Shown: positions 17,748 to 25,556 of the stretch, piece after piece
Numbering within the stretch: the stretch's first letter is position 1
How the letters are laid out: every line of letters begins with the position of its first letter
Assembly (NCBI GenBank): GCA_900466475.1
Contig: UBMI01000014.1
Coordinates: 186,001 to 250,000 of the forward strand
Source of the DNA: Hyphomicrobiales bacterium
GTDB lineage: Bacteria > Pseudomonadota > Alphaproteobacteria > Rhizobiales > Rhizobiaceae
Length of the DNA: 64,000 bases
Reading direction: 5' to 3'
Made by a program: the position numbers and the translations under genes
Notes under the pieces: model-generated
The model's database searches: none
What the model was told of the DNA's origin: nothing
Seen by the model: only the letters and a program-made list of their open reading frames with translations

Positions 17748-18367
17748 TGTTCACCGGAATTGTCACTGATATCGGCACGATCGAATCCGTTTCGCCGTTG
17801 AAGGAAGGCATTAAGCTCCGTGTCGCGACGAATTACGATCCGGCCACCATCGATATGGGCGCATCGATCTCGCATTCGGGCATCTGCCTCACGGTAACGG
17901 GTCTGCCGCAGGAGGGCAGCAACGGCCGCTGGTTCGAGGTGGAGGCATGGGAAGAGGCACTGCGCCTGACCACCGTATCCAGCTGGCAGGCGGGCAGCCA
18001 CATCAATCTCGAGCGTTCGCTGAAGATCGGCGACGAGCTTGGCGGCCATATCGTGTCAGGCCATGTCGATGGCAAGGCTGAAATCCTGTCGGTGACGGAG
18101 GAGGGCGATGCGACCCGCTTCCGCCTGCGTGCGCCGGCCCATCTCGCGAAATTTGTGGCGCCCAAGGGCTCGATTGCACTCGACGGCACGTCACTGACCG
18201 TCAATGCTGTCGACGGCACGGATTTTGATGTGCTGCTGATCCGTCACACGCTGGAAGTTACGACCTGGGGCGAACGCAGGGCTGGTGACTTCGTCAATTT
18301 CGAGGTCGACACGATGGCGCGTTATGCGGCCCGGCTTGCCGAGTTTCCTAGCGCGAAAACTGAATGA
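17747..18367 (+). CDS. ribE: riboflavin synthase, alpha subunit
   Basis: Dismutates two 6,7-dimethyl-8-ribityllumazine molecules to riboflavin. Two tandem lumazine-binding barrels are visible: MFTGIVTDIGTIESV with ISHSGICLTVTG, and GGHIVSGHVDGKAEIL with SIALDGTSLTVN. The 206 residues match the family. The ATG at 17747 gives the canonical MFTGIV; it shares one base with the ribD stop (TGATG). Its 3' end overlaps the convergent acetyltransferase gene by 20 bp. Confidence 0.96.
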   Translation: MFTGIVTDIGTIESVSPLKEGIKLRVATNYDPATIDMGASISHSGICLTVTGLPQEGSNGRWFEVEAWEEALRLTTVSSWQAGSHINLERSLKIGDELGGHIVSGHVDGKAEILSVTEEGDATRFRLRAPAHLAKFVAPKGSIALDGTSLTVNAVDGTDFDVLLIRHTLEVTTWGERRAGDFVNFEVDTMARYAARLAEFPSAKTE

Positions 18368-18863
18368 TCGGGCCGTTATAGTCCGTCCGCGCCATTTCCT
18401 TGAAGCCGAGTTTTTCGGCGACCTTCAGCGATGATATATTGTCCGGGCTGATGATGCAGGTCATCGGCCGTGCCGGAAATTGTGCTTCGCCCCAGCTGAT
18501 GATCGCCTTCAGTGCTTCGGTGGCGTAGCCCTTGCCGTGGACTGAGGGCATCAGTGCCCAGCCCACCTCCATCGTCCCTTCGATCGAGGGCTGCATGTCT
18601 CGCTTGGCCTCCAGAAAACCCGCTTCGCCGATGAAGCGGCCGGTTTCCTTTTCCTCGATCGCGAAGAAACCGAATCCCATGTAGTGCCACATGCCGGCAA
18701 TCCGGAGCAGCCGCGCCCAGCTCTGCTCGCGGGTGGAGGGCACGCCGCTGATGAAGCGCACCACATCCTCGTCGCGCCAGAGTTCGAAATGCGCGTCGAA
18801 ATCGTCGCGGCGATGCGGGCGCAGAATGAGCCGCCCGGTTTCAAGGGTCGGAATATCAGTCAT
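18348..18863 (-). CDS. GNAT family N-acetyltransferase (RimJ/RimL-like)
   Basis: A 171-residue acetyltransferase of the Acetyltransf_3 type. Signatures are TLETGRLILRPHRRDDFDAHFELW at the start, FAIEEKETGRFIGEAGF, the acetyl-CoA loop VHGKGYATEALKAIISW and NISSLKVAEKLGFKEM. Members acetylate ribosomal protein N-termini or small molecules; the substrate is unknown. The ATG at 18863 gives MTDIPTLETGRL, the normal family start. It overlaps the ribE 3' end by 20 bp in tail-to-tail orientation and may form an operon with the cupin gene upstream. Confidence 0.88.
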   Translation of the reverse strand: MTDIPTLETGRLILRPHRRDDFDAHFELWRDEDVVRFISGVPSTREQSWARLLRIAGMWHYMGFGFFAIEEKETGRFIGEAGFLEAKRDMQPSIEGTMEVGWALMPSVHGKGYATEALKAIISWGEAQFPARPMTCIISPDNISSLKVAEKLGFKEMARTDYNGPIIQFSR

Positions 18864-18906
18864 GTAAATGCTGCTCTGAAATGAAGTTGCGATGACGGAG
18901 CTGATA

Positions 18907-19401
18907 TCAGAATCCGGGCTCTCCATCCCAGTAGTCCAGAGCATTCTCTCCCCTGCCGATATGGTCGAAGGAGCTGCCGTCGCGGTTGGTCTTGGCGAGG
19001 AACTTGCCGGAATCGGGATATTCGCAGATCTCGGTCTTCGCCTTGGTCGACAGGCCGAGATAGATAAGCGGCGTTGATCCGGTATTGATGATCTGATGGG
19101 CAGTTTCCGGCCCGCCCGAGGGAGCGCCCAGTACATCGCCCTTTTTGATTGGGTGGCGTTGGTCGCCGAAGCGATATTCGCCTGTGCCCTCGATGATGTA
19201 GAAGAGTTCGTCTTCCACATGGTGGTTGTGGAAAGGGCAGCCGGATTTGCCTGATGGTACTTCACTGTAGCTGATGCCGAGATTGGCAAGCCCAAGATCC
19301 TTTCCGAAAGACGTATCGCGGCTTTCGAAGAGGCTTCCCCTCGTCCAGTGTTCGAGGGACAGATCGGCCGTGTTGATGACCGGTTTTGCATTCGTCGCCA
19401 T
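18907..19401 (-). CDS. cupin-domain protein
   Basis: A 164-residue single-domain cupin. Motif 1 is CPFHNHHVEDELFYIIEGTGEYRFG with the metal-binding His/Glu set, and motif 2 is GDVLGAPSGGPETAHQIINTG with a further His. Such proteins bind a metal and act as isomerases, dioxygenases or sugar-binding proteins; the sequence does not say which. The ATG at 19401 starts MATNAKPVIN; AGGACTCT lies just upstream. Same strand as the acetyltransferase gene, 43 bp apart. Confidence 0.85.
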   Translation of the reverse strand: MATNAKPVINTADLSLEHWTRGSLFESRDTSFGKDLGLANLGISYSEVPSGKSGCPFHNHHVEDELFYIIEGTGEYRFGDQRHPIKKGDVLGAPSGGPETAHQIINTGSTPLIYLGLSTKAKTEICEYPDSGKFLAKTNRDGSSFDHIGRGENALDYWDGEPGF

Positions 19402-19523
19402 AGAGTCCTCCGCTTTGGCGAGAAGACAATCCTATCCGGCGGAAAATGCAACAGTGATTTCGTCAAAGACGGTACGGGCGGCGAGGAGATAACCGCCCAT
19501 ACTCGCCTGCCAAGTCGGCAGCC

Positions 19524-19883
19524 TCAGCGAACGTAGAACGTAATGCTGCCGTCGGCTGCCTGTTCGGCGTTCACGACATTGCGGATATTGACACCATCAT
19601 TGTTGAGCTGGTGTGCCAGCGACTTGTTGGCGTCGATGGAAGCCTGAATGGCGTGGACAGCGCTTTGCGAGCGCTGAGGGGCAGATCGCGGGCCGGTCAT
19701 TTCGTCGTCGAGGTGGTGCCAGTTATAGACGGGCTCGACGTTGAAGTCATTGCCGTGGAAGCTGCGAAGCGTCTGCTCGATACCCGCTGCAGTATTCATG
19801 CCTAGGCTTTCAGCCCGGCTAACGCCGGCGAATGCAAGGGACGAGAAAGCTGCGGCAATGGCGATTTTAGCAACGCGGTTCAT
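19524..19883 (-). CDS. small exported protein of unknown function
   Basis: 119 residues with a clear Sec signal peptide (MNRVAKIAIAAAFSSLAFAGVSRA, cleavage after SRA). The mature part carries FHGNDFNVEPVYNWHHLDDEMTGP and ends in ITFYVR; no cysteine or further hydrophobic segment. Single gene. AAAGGATACC precedes the ATG. I do not recognise the family; it is probably periplasmic. Confidence 0.75.
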   Translation of the reverse strand: MNRVAKIAIAAAFSSLAFAGVSRAESLGMNTAAGIEQTLRSFHGNDFNVEPVYNWHHLDDEMTGPRSAPQRSQSAVHAIQASIDANKSLAHQLNNDGVNIRNVVNAEQAADGSITFYVR

Positions 19884-20225
19884 GATGGTATCCTTTCGTC
19901 TACCGCGACGGTCGGCTGTCTACAGGGATCGTCTGGTTACGACTAAGATCTGGCGCTGCAGCATTGATCTTTCAATGACTTAAGCCACTGAAAAGCAATT
20001 ACAAATTGTTCACGAAACCTGCCTTGGTTTTGCCACTTTTCAGCTGCCTGGCTAAGCATGGGTTTGGCGCCGTAGCGTCTGATAAAGACGGGTCCGGCTA
20101 TCTCATTGCAGATATTTTGTCTTTCCTCCGAGAGCGCCGCCCGAATTTGCTTGCCATTCGCTCGAAGGCATGTTTTGACCGCGGCCTGCCTGAGTGGAAA
20201 ATGCCCCGCCAACTGAAGGTGACCC
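19884..20225. other. 342-bp gap upstream of ribH
   Basis: No supportable gene; one open frame runs across into ribH but has no ribosome binding site or plausible product. CTGAAAAG (19988-19995) and CTTTTCAG (20036-20043) could pair around a 40-base loop. No FMN riboswitch consensus is recognisable. It should contain promoters for ribH and for the exported protein gene on the other strand. Confidence 0.5.
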
Positions 20226-20681
20226 ATGCCGAAAGAGACCGCTCCCCATATTTTGATCGTCGAAGCACGCTTCTATGACGACATGGCCGATGCTCTTCTG
20301 GAAGGCGCGACCTTCGCGTTGGAAGAGGCTGGCGCCACTTACAACGTTGTCACCGTGCCCGGCGCGCTGGAAATTCCGGCAGCGATTGCCATGGCGCTCG
20401 ATGGCGCGGATAATGACGGCACGCAGTACGACGGTTTCGTCGCCCTCGGCATGGTCATCCGCGGCGAGACCTACCATTTCGACATCGTCTCGAACGAGTC
20501 CTCGCGTGCCCTGATGGATCTCGCCGTGAGCGAGTCTCTGGCCATCGGCAACGGCATCCTGACCGTCGAGAACGATGAACAAGCATGGGCGCGTGCGCGC
20601 CGTTCAGATAAGGACAAGGGCGGTTTTGCCGCCCGTGCAGCTCTCACGATGATCGAGCTGAAGAAGAAGCTGGGTGCATAA
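20226..20681 (+). CDS. ribH: 6,7-dimethyl-8-ribityllumazine synthase
   Basis: Makes lumazine, the substrate of RibE. Motifs are VVTVPGALEIPAAIAMAL and GMVIRGETYHFDIVSNESSRALMDL with the active-site His. The 151-residue length and position immediately before nusB match the RibH1 type of Rhizobiales rather than the separately located RibH2. GAAGGTGACCC precedes the ATG. Only three bases separate it from nusB. It is split from ribD-ribE by three minus-strand genes. Confidence 0.95.
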   Translation: MPKETAPHILIVEARFYDDMADALLEGATFALEEAGATYNVVTVPGALEIPAAIAMALDGADNDGTQYDGFVALGMVIRGETYHFDIVSNESSRALMDLAVSESLAIGNGILTVENDEQAWARARRSDKDKGGFAARAALTMIELKKKLGA

Positions 20682-20684
20682 AGA

Positions 20685-21167
20685 ATGACTGACGAAAATA
20701 CCGAACGACCGGTCAAGGCAGCCAACCAGCGGGGCGCCGCGCGCCTCGCGGCTGTGCAGGCGCTTTATCAGATGGATATCGGCGGCACCGGCGTTCTGGA
20801 AATCGTGGCGGAATACGAGGCGCATCGTCTCGGCCAGGAACTTGACGGCGAAACCTATCTGAAGGCCGATGCCGGCTGGTTTCGCTCGATCGTCTCAGGC
20901 GTCGTGCGCGACCAGCTTCGCCTCGACCCGCTGATCGCGTCTGCCCTGCAGGACGATTGGGCGCTGTCGCGTCTCGACAGCACCGTCCGCGCCATCCTGC
21001 GCGCCGGCGTTTTCGAACTCGTCGACCGCAAGGACGTGCCGGTCGCCGTCATCGTCACCGAGTATGTCGAGATCGCCCGTGCCTTCTTCGACGACGATGA
21101 GCCGAAGCTCGTCAATGCCGTTCTGGACCGCATCGCCAAGCAAGTGCGCGGCGACCAGAAGAAGTAG
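20685..21167 (+). CDS. nusB: transcription antitermination factor NusB
   Basis: All-helical RNA-binding protein that with NusE (S10) acts on boxA for rRNA antitermination. Signatures are ARLAAVQALYQMDIGG, the LSRLDSTVRAILRAGVFEL segment and VIVTEYVEIARAFFDDDEPKLVNAVLDRIAK. 160 residues, usual length. Co-transcribed with ribH, a pairing common in alphaproteobacteria. Confidence 0.95.
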   Translation: MTDENTERPVKAANQRGAARLAAVQALYQMDIGGTGVLEIVAEYEAHRLGQELDGETYLKADAGWFRSIVSGVVRDQLRLDPLIASALQDDWALSRLDSTVRAILRAGVFELVDRKDVPVAVIVTEYVEIARAFFDDDEPKLVNAVLDRIAKQVRGDQKK

Positions 21168-21236
21168 GCACTTAGCCGCCAATCAACCCCTCCCATCCTT
21201 TCTGCGGTACTGCAAGGCTTTTGAAGTTTTGCAGTC

Positions 21237-21265
21237 TTGACGCGACGTTATCGACCACGCAATCT
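21237..21265 (+). promoter_or_regulatory. candidate sigma70-type promoter of hppA
   Basis: TTGACG (21237-21242) and CAATCT (21260-21265) with a 17-base spacer, about 100 bp before hppA. The -35 matches well, the -10 is weak. Visual match only. Confidence 0.35.
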
Positions 21266-21362
21266 CCGCTCGCCTGTTGAGCGTTTCTATGGAGAGGAGT
21301 CGATTCAGCAGCATTCGTCGCCGGAGAAGGAGTGAGCTCCGGCTTATGGGAGGAAAGAGCGA

Positions 21363-23501
21363 ATGACCATTCTTTTATTGGTAATCGCATGTGGCCTGCT
21401 CTCGGTGGTTTATGCCATCTGGGCAACCCGGTCGGTGCTTGCTGCCGATCAGGGCAACAGCCGCATGCAGGAGATCGCGGGCTATATCCGCGAGGGCGCC
21501 CAGGCCTATCTGACGCGTCAGTATAGAACCATTGCCATCGTAGGCATTGTTGTTTTCATTGCAGCATGGCTGCTCCTTTCCGCCACGGCCGCGATCGGGT
21601 TCCTGATCGGCGCCGTCCTCTCGGGTGCTGCCGGCTTCATCGGTATGCACGTCTCCGTCCGCGCCAATGTGCGCACCGCCCAGGCAGCATCCGCAAGCCT
21701 CAAGGCAGGCCTGGACATTGCCTTCAAGTCGGGTGCGATCACCGGCATGCTGGTCGCCGGCCTCGCGCTGCTCGGCGTCTCCATTTATTATTACGTGCTG
21801 ACGATCGTGCTCGGACACGAGCCCGGCTCGCGTGAGGTGATCGACTCGCTCGTGGCGCTCGGCTTCGGCGCGTCGCTGATCTCGATCTTCGCCCGTCTCG
21901 GCGGCGGCATCTTTACGAAGGGCGCCGATGTCGGCGGCGATCTCGTCGGCAAGGTAGAGGCCGGCATTCCGGAAGACGATCCGCGCAACCCGGCAACCAT
22001 TGCCGACAACGTCGGCGACAATGTCGGCGATTGCGCCGGCATGGCAGCAGACCTCTTTGAAACCTACGCAGTGTCCGTCGTCGCAACGATGGTTCTGGCG
22101 GCAATCTTCTTTGCCGGCGCGCCCATCCTGCCGTCGGCGATGATTTATCCGCTGGCAATCTGCGGCGCCTGCATCATCACCTCGATCATCGGCACCTTCT
22201 TCGTCAAGCTCGGCCCGAACGGCTCGATCATGGGCGCGCTGTACAAGGGCCTGATCGTGACAGGGCTTCTGTCGATCATCGGTCTCGGTGCCGCGACTTC
22301 GCTGACCGTTGGCTGGGGTTCGCTCGGCCAGGTCGCTGGCTTTGACGTGACGGGCACAAGGCTCTTCGTGTGCGGTCTCGTCGGTCTCGTCGTCACCGCG
22401 CTGATCGTGGTGATCACCGAATTTTATACCGGCACAGGCAAGCGCCCGGTCGTCTCGATCGCCCAGGCATCGGTAACCGGCCACGGTACCAACGTCATTC
22501 AGGGCCTCGCAGTATCCCTGGAATCGACGGCGCTGCCGGCAATCGTCATCGTCGGCGGCATTCTTGCCACCTATCAGCTCGGAGGCCTGTTCGGCACCGG
22601 CATCGCGGTTACCGCCATGCTCGGCCTCGCCGGCATGATCGTGGCGCTCGATGCCTTCGGCCCGGTTACGGACAATGCCGGCGGCATCGCCGAAATGTCC
22701 CATCTGCCGCCGGAAGTGCGCAAGTCCACCGACGCGCTCGATGCCGTCGGCAACACGACGAAGGCCGTCACCAAGGGTTATGCGATCGGCTCGGCCGGCC
22801 TCGGTGCGCTGGTGCTCTTTGCGGCCTATGCGAACGACCTGCAGTATTTTGCCGCGCATCCGGATCAGTATCCGTATTTCCAGAATATCGGTCCGATCTC
22901 CTTCGATCTGTCGAATCCCTATGTCGTCGCCGGTCTCTTGTTCGGCGGCCTGATTCCCTATCTTTTCGGCGGCATCGCCATGACCGCTGTCGGCCGTGCC
23001 GCCGGCGCGATCGTCGAGGAAGTGCGTAAGCAGTTCCGTGAAAAGCCGGGCATCATGCAAGGCACGGAAAAGCCGGATTACGGCCGCGCCGTTGATCTTC
23101 TGACCAAGGCCGCGATCCGCGAAATGATCATTCCGTCGCTGCTGCCGGTGCTGGCGCCCGTCGTCGTCTATTTCGGCGTGCTCATCATCTCCGGTTCCAA
23201 GGCGTCTGCCTTTGCGGCACTTGGTGCATCGCTGCTCGGCGTCATCATCAATGGCCTTTTCGTCGCAATCTCGATGACCTCGGGCGGCGGCGCATGGGAC
23301 AATGCCAAGAAGAGCTTCGAAGACGGCTTTGTCGACAAGGATGGTGTCCGTCACATGAAGGGCTCGGATGCGCACAAGGCATCGGTGACGGGTGATACCG
23401 TTGGCGACCCCTACAAGGATACGGCCGGTCCCGCCGTCAACCCTGCGATCAAGATCACCAACATCGTGGCGTTGCTGCTGCTGGCGATTCTTGCGCACTA
23501 A
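21363..23501 (+). CDS. hppA: membrane-bound proton-pumping pyrophosphatase
   Basis: Hydrolyses pyrophosphate and pumps H+ across the membrane. A 712-residue protein with some 16 membrane helices. The pyrophosphate-binding motifs are present: DVGGDLVGKVEAGIPEDDPRNPATIADNVGDNVGD, a second acidic motif VTDNAGGIAEM and a third GDTVGDPYKDTAGPAVNP. The sequence GNTTKAVTKG carries Lys where K+-dependent enzymes have Ala, so this is the K+-independent type. GGGAGGAAAGAGCGA gives an excellent ribosome binding site. A 26-codon frame upstream ends on the hppA start codon. A strong terminator follows. Confidence 0.96.
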   Translation: MTILLLVIACGLLSVVYAIWATRSVLAADQGNSRMQEIAGYIREGAQAYLTRQYRTIAIVGIVVFIAAWLLLSATAAIGFLIGAVLSGAAGFIGMHVSVRANVRTAQAASASLKAGLDIAFKSGAITGMLVAGLALLGVSIYYYVLTIVLGHEPGSREVIDSLVALGFGASLISIFARLGGGIFTKGADVGGDLVGKVEAGIPEDDPRNPATIADNVGDNVGDCAGMAADLFETYAVSVVATMVLAAIFFAGAPILPSAMIYPLAICGACIITSIIGTFFVKLGPNGSIMGALYKGLIVTGLLSIIGLGAATSLTVGWGSLGQVAGFDVTGTRLFVCGLVGLVVTALIVVITEFYTGTGKRPVVSIAQASVTGHGTNVIQGLAVSLESTALPAIVIVGGILATYQLGGLFGTGIAVTAMLGLAGMIVALDAFGPVTDNAGGIAEMSHLPPEVRKSTDALDAVGNTTKAVTKGYAIGSAGLGALVLFAAYANDLQYFAAHPDQYPYFQNIGPISFDLSNPYVVAGLLFGGLIPYLFGGIAMTAVGRAAGAIVEEVRKQFREKPGIMQGTEKPDYGRAVDLLTKAAIREMIIPSLLPVLAPVVVYFGVLIISGSKASAFAALGASLLGVIINGLFVAISMTSGGGAWDNAKKSFEDGFVDKDGVRHMKGSDAHKASVTGDTVGDPYKDTAGPAVNPAIKITNIVALLLLAILAH

Positions 23502-23521
23502 GACGCGTAAGCCAACAAAAC

Positions 23522-23553
23522 AAAAACCCGCCGGATCGCTCCGGCGGGTTTTT
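23522..23553. terminator. intrinsic terminator after hppA
   Basis: CCCGCCGGA (23527-23535), loop TCGC, TCCGGCGGG (23540-23548), flanked by A and T runs. It lies between convergent hppA and the BamE-type gene and should serve both. Confidence 0.92.
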
Positions 23554-23573
23554 CATATGGAAGACAGCTTGCC

Positions 23574-24107
23574 TTATCGCAGGCTGGACGGGTTCTGCGG
23601 CGTACCGCCGGCGCCGCCACCGAACAGGCTCTTGGCCGCATTCGCCGCGCTGCCGCCGGACAGCATCTGCTGCAGGAAGGTGAGTTCGCGACCGCCGGTC
23701 GGCGTAACGCGCGAAATCGTGTCGAACACCTTGCCGTCCTGCAGGGTGTAATTGGCGCGGCGGGAAACGACGCCGTCCTTGTCGAAATAGATGGCAAGAA
23801 TACTCTGCTCGGTGACGCGCAGCTTCTGGTACGCCATCGAGCGCTGGCGGCGCTGGGAGATGTAATAGAAGACTTCCCCGTCGAAGGTTGCTGTCGTGGA
23901 CGGTGTGCCGAGTGACAGAAGCACCTGTTCGCGGCTGGAACCCTCCGGAACCAGCGCCAGCGACTGCTGGTCGACGATATAGCCACCGTTAAGCACTGTG
24001 CTCGTCTGGCAACCCGATAGGGCGGTGGTGGAGGCGATTATGATGGCAATGGCTGCATTACTGAAGAATTTCATGTCTGACTTGAAATACCGTTTCTTCA
24101 ACGACAT
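23574..24107 (-). CDS. SmpA/OmlA (BamE-like) outer membrane lipoprotein
   Basis: A small lipoprotein of the SmpA/OmlA fold, related to BamE of the outer membrane protein assembly complex. The lipobox LSGC follows a hydrophobic stretch. The family core is GGYIVDQQSLALVPEGSSREQVLLSLGTPSTTATFDGEVFYYISQ. The C-terminus is Gly/Ala-rich and probably disordered. GGGAG before the ATG at 24107 supports that start even though it gives a 15-residue n-region; the ATG at 24074 would give a more usual signal peptide but has no ribosome binding site. It is divergent from the bc1 chaperone gene. Confidence 0.85.
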   Translation of the reverse strand: MSLKKRYFKSDMKFFSNAAIAIIIASTTALSGCQTSTVLNGGYIVDQQSLALVPEGSSREQVLLSLGTPSTTATFDGEVFYYISQRRQRSMAYQKLRVTEQSILAIYFDKDGVVSRRANYTLQDGKVFDTISRVTPTGGRELTFLQQMLSGGSAANAAKSLFGGGAGGTPQNPSSLR

Positions 24108-24354
24108 CTACTCCCTTGAGTATCGATAGCAGCCATTCCGGACACTGCGTGCTTCCTCCTGCAAAACCATTGTGGCCATTCCGGGGTGGAATTCATTCGA
24201 TCCCGCCTCTTTGTGCACCGGAGCGCCCCTGTCCCGAAACCGGTCACGAACAGCATTGCAATTCGCGCCTGCTTCGGTAAACCAGCTTTCGAAATCATGC
24301 AACAAGGCCCGGTGCCGCTGGGCGCCAAGAATGCGGCATTTCCGGAAAAAACAA

Positions 24355-24888
24355 ATGATCCTCGGGCTCTTCGGTAAGAGAAACAGTAACCAGGCTATCG
24401 TCGAGCGGCAGTACGCGGCTCTTACGGCTGCTGCCCGCATGCCGGAGCTCTATGAACGGCTGAATGTCCCCGATACCGTCATGGGCCGCTTCGAGATGCT
24501 GTCGATTGCCATGATCCTGTTCTTCCGTCGCACCCGCACGTCCAACACGAGCGGCCAGGAGATTGCCCAGGAAATCGTCGATGCCTTCTTTCAGGATATC
24601 GACTATTCGATCCGGGAACTCGGCATCGGCGACAACAGCGTTCCAAAGCGCATGAAGAAGCTCGCAGGCATGTTCTATGGCCGGCTCGAAGCCTATTCGA
24701 AAACTATGGATGCAGGCGATGCCGCCGCTCTTTCCGCAGCACTTCAGCGCAATATCTATCCCGAAGCCGCCGAACCTGCCGACATGAGCGGGCTGGCGCA
24801 CTGGATGATGGCGGCGGAAGCCCATCTGTCTGCCATTCCCGAGGAGGCGATTGCCACCGGTTCGGCAACGATTCCTGGGTTCGCTTGA
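24355..24888 (+). CDS. ubiquinol-cytochrome c chaperone family protein
   Basis: A 177-residue CBP3-like protein, the family that helps assemble cytochrome b of the bc1 complex in mitochondria and alphaproteobacteria. Signatures are YAALTAAARMPELYERLNVPDTVMGRFEMLSIAMILFFRR, QEIAQEIVDAFFQDIDYSIRELGIGDNSVPKRMKKLAGMFYGRLEAY. I chose the ATG at 24355 (MILGLFGKRN), the usual family start; the longer upstream frame overlaps the promoter region. Followed after 11 bases by the DUF177 gene, so one operon. Confidence 0.85.
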   Translation: MILGLFGKRNSNQAIVERQYAALTAAARMPELYERLNVPDTVMGRFEMLSIAMILFFRRTRTSNTSGQEIAQEIVDAFFQDIDYSIRELGIGDNSVPKRMKKLAGMFYGRLEAYSKTMDAGDAAALSAALQRNIYPEAAEPADMSGLAHWMMAAEAHLSAIPEEAIATGSATIPGFA

Positions 24889-24899
24889 GGAGCAGAATC

Positions 24900-25454
24900 A
24901 TGAAGAAAGATCTGAGCGAGGTTCCCTTTTCCTATCCGGTCAAGGTTGGCCACATCTCCGCCAATCCCGTCGAAGTGCGCGTGACTGCCGACAAGGACGA
25001 GTTGAAGGCGCTGGCCGAAAGCTGGAACGTCGTGTCGGTGGACAGTCTCCGCGCCGACCTGCAGATCAACAGGTGGAAGCGTGACGGCATACGTGTCAAG
25101 GGACGCGTGCAGGCTAAGATCGTACAGGCCTGCGTGGTCACCCTCGAGCCGGTCGAATCTGCAATCGACGAGAGCTTCGAACAGATCTTCGTGCCGGAAA
25201 ATTCCAGGCTCGCCCGCCATCCCGCCAATGATGCCGGCGAGATGGTGCTGGACCCCGACGGTCCCGACCTGCCGGAAACCTTTACCGGTGATACGATCGA
25301 TGCCGGTGAGATCGTCGCGGAATTCGCAGCGCTCGCCATCGATCCCTATCCACGCAAGCAAGGCGTGGAGTTCGATGGCCATATCGAAGACACGGGCGAA
25401 AATGACCGAAAGCCCTCTGCATTCGCAGCGCTCAAGGACTGGAAAAAGGACTGA
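24900..25454 (+). CDS. DUF177 (YceD-like) protein
   Basis: 184 residues of the YceD/DUF177 family, linked to 23S rRNA accumulation or ribosome assembly in other bacteria. Recognisable parts are PFSYPVKVGHISANPVEVRVTADKDE at the start, CVVTLEPVESAIDESFEQIF with the conserved Cys, and DTIDAGEIVAEFAALAIDPYPRKQG. AGGAG stands nine bases before the ATG at 24900. In many bacteria this gene neighbours rpmF and plsX; here plsX follows but rpmF is absent. Confidence 0.88.
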   Translation: MKKDLSEVPFSYPVKVGHISANPVEVRVTADKDELKALAESWNVVSVDSLRADLQINRWKRDGIRVKGRVQAKIVQACVVTLEPVESAIDESFEQIFVPENSRLARHPANDAGEMVLDPDGPDLPETFTGDTIDAGEIVAEFAALAIDPYPRKQGVEFDGHIEDTGENDRKPSAFAALKDWKKD

Positions 25455-25493
25455 AGCCTCCCCGGCATTTGACATAATTCAGTTGTAAGCGAC

Positions 25494-25513
25494 GCCAAAA
25501 CCGGTATTTTGGC
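25494..25513. promoter_or_regulatory. inverted repeat upstream of plsX
   Basis: GCCAAAACCGGTATTTTGGC: seven-base arms around a six-base centre, 44 bp before the plsX start and 40 bp after the DUF177 stop. It is too short of T-run for a normal terminator, so an operator is possible. Confidence 0.4.
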
Positions 25514-25556
25514 CCAAATTTCGCCCCCCTCAGGCGAAAAAAAGGATCAGGGACAC

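Noticed and set aside
18864..19466. Extension of the acetyltransferase frame across the cupin gene
   Set aside because: The upstream part is Ser/Arg/Pro-rich shadow sequence of the cupin gene. The acetyltransferase domain starts at 18863.
19884..20225. FMN riboswitch before ribH
   Set aside because: None of the conserved FMN aptamer segments could be found, and RibH1-type genes usually lack it.
20006..20278. 90-codon frame running into ribH
   Set aside because: Overlaps the ribH start in another frame, lacks a ribosome binding site and has no recognisable product.
21375..23498. 707-codon open frame antisense to hppA
   Set aside because: Covers hppA almost exactly in reverse and is rich in His, Arg, Asp and Gly as expected for a mirrored membrane gene. 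Not a gene.
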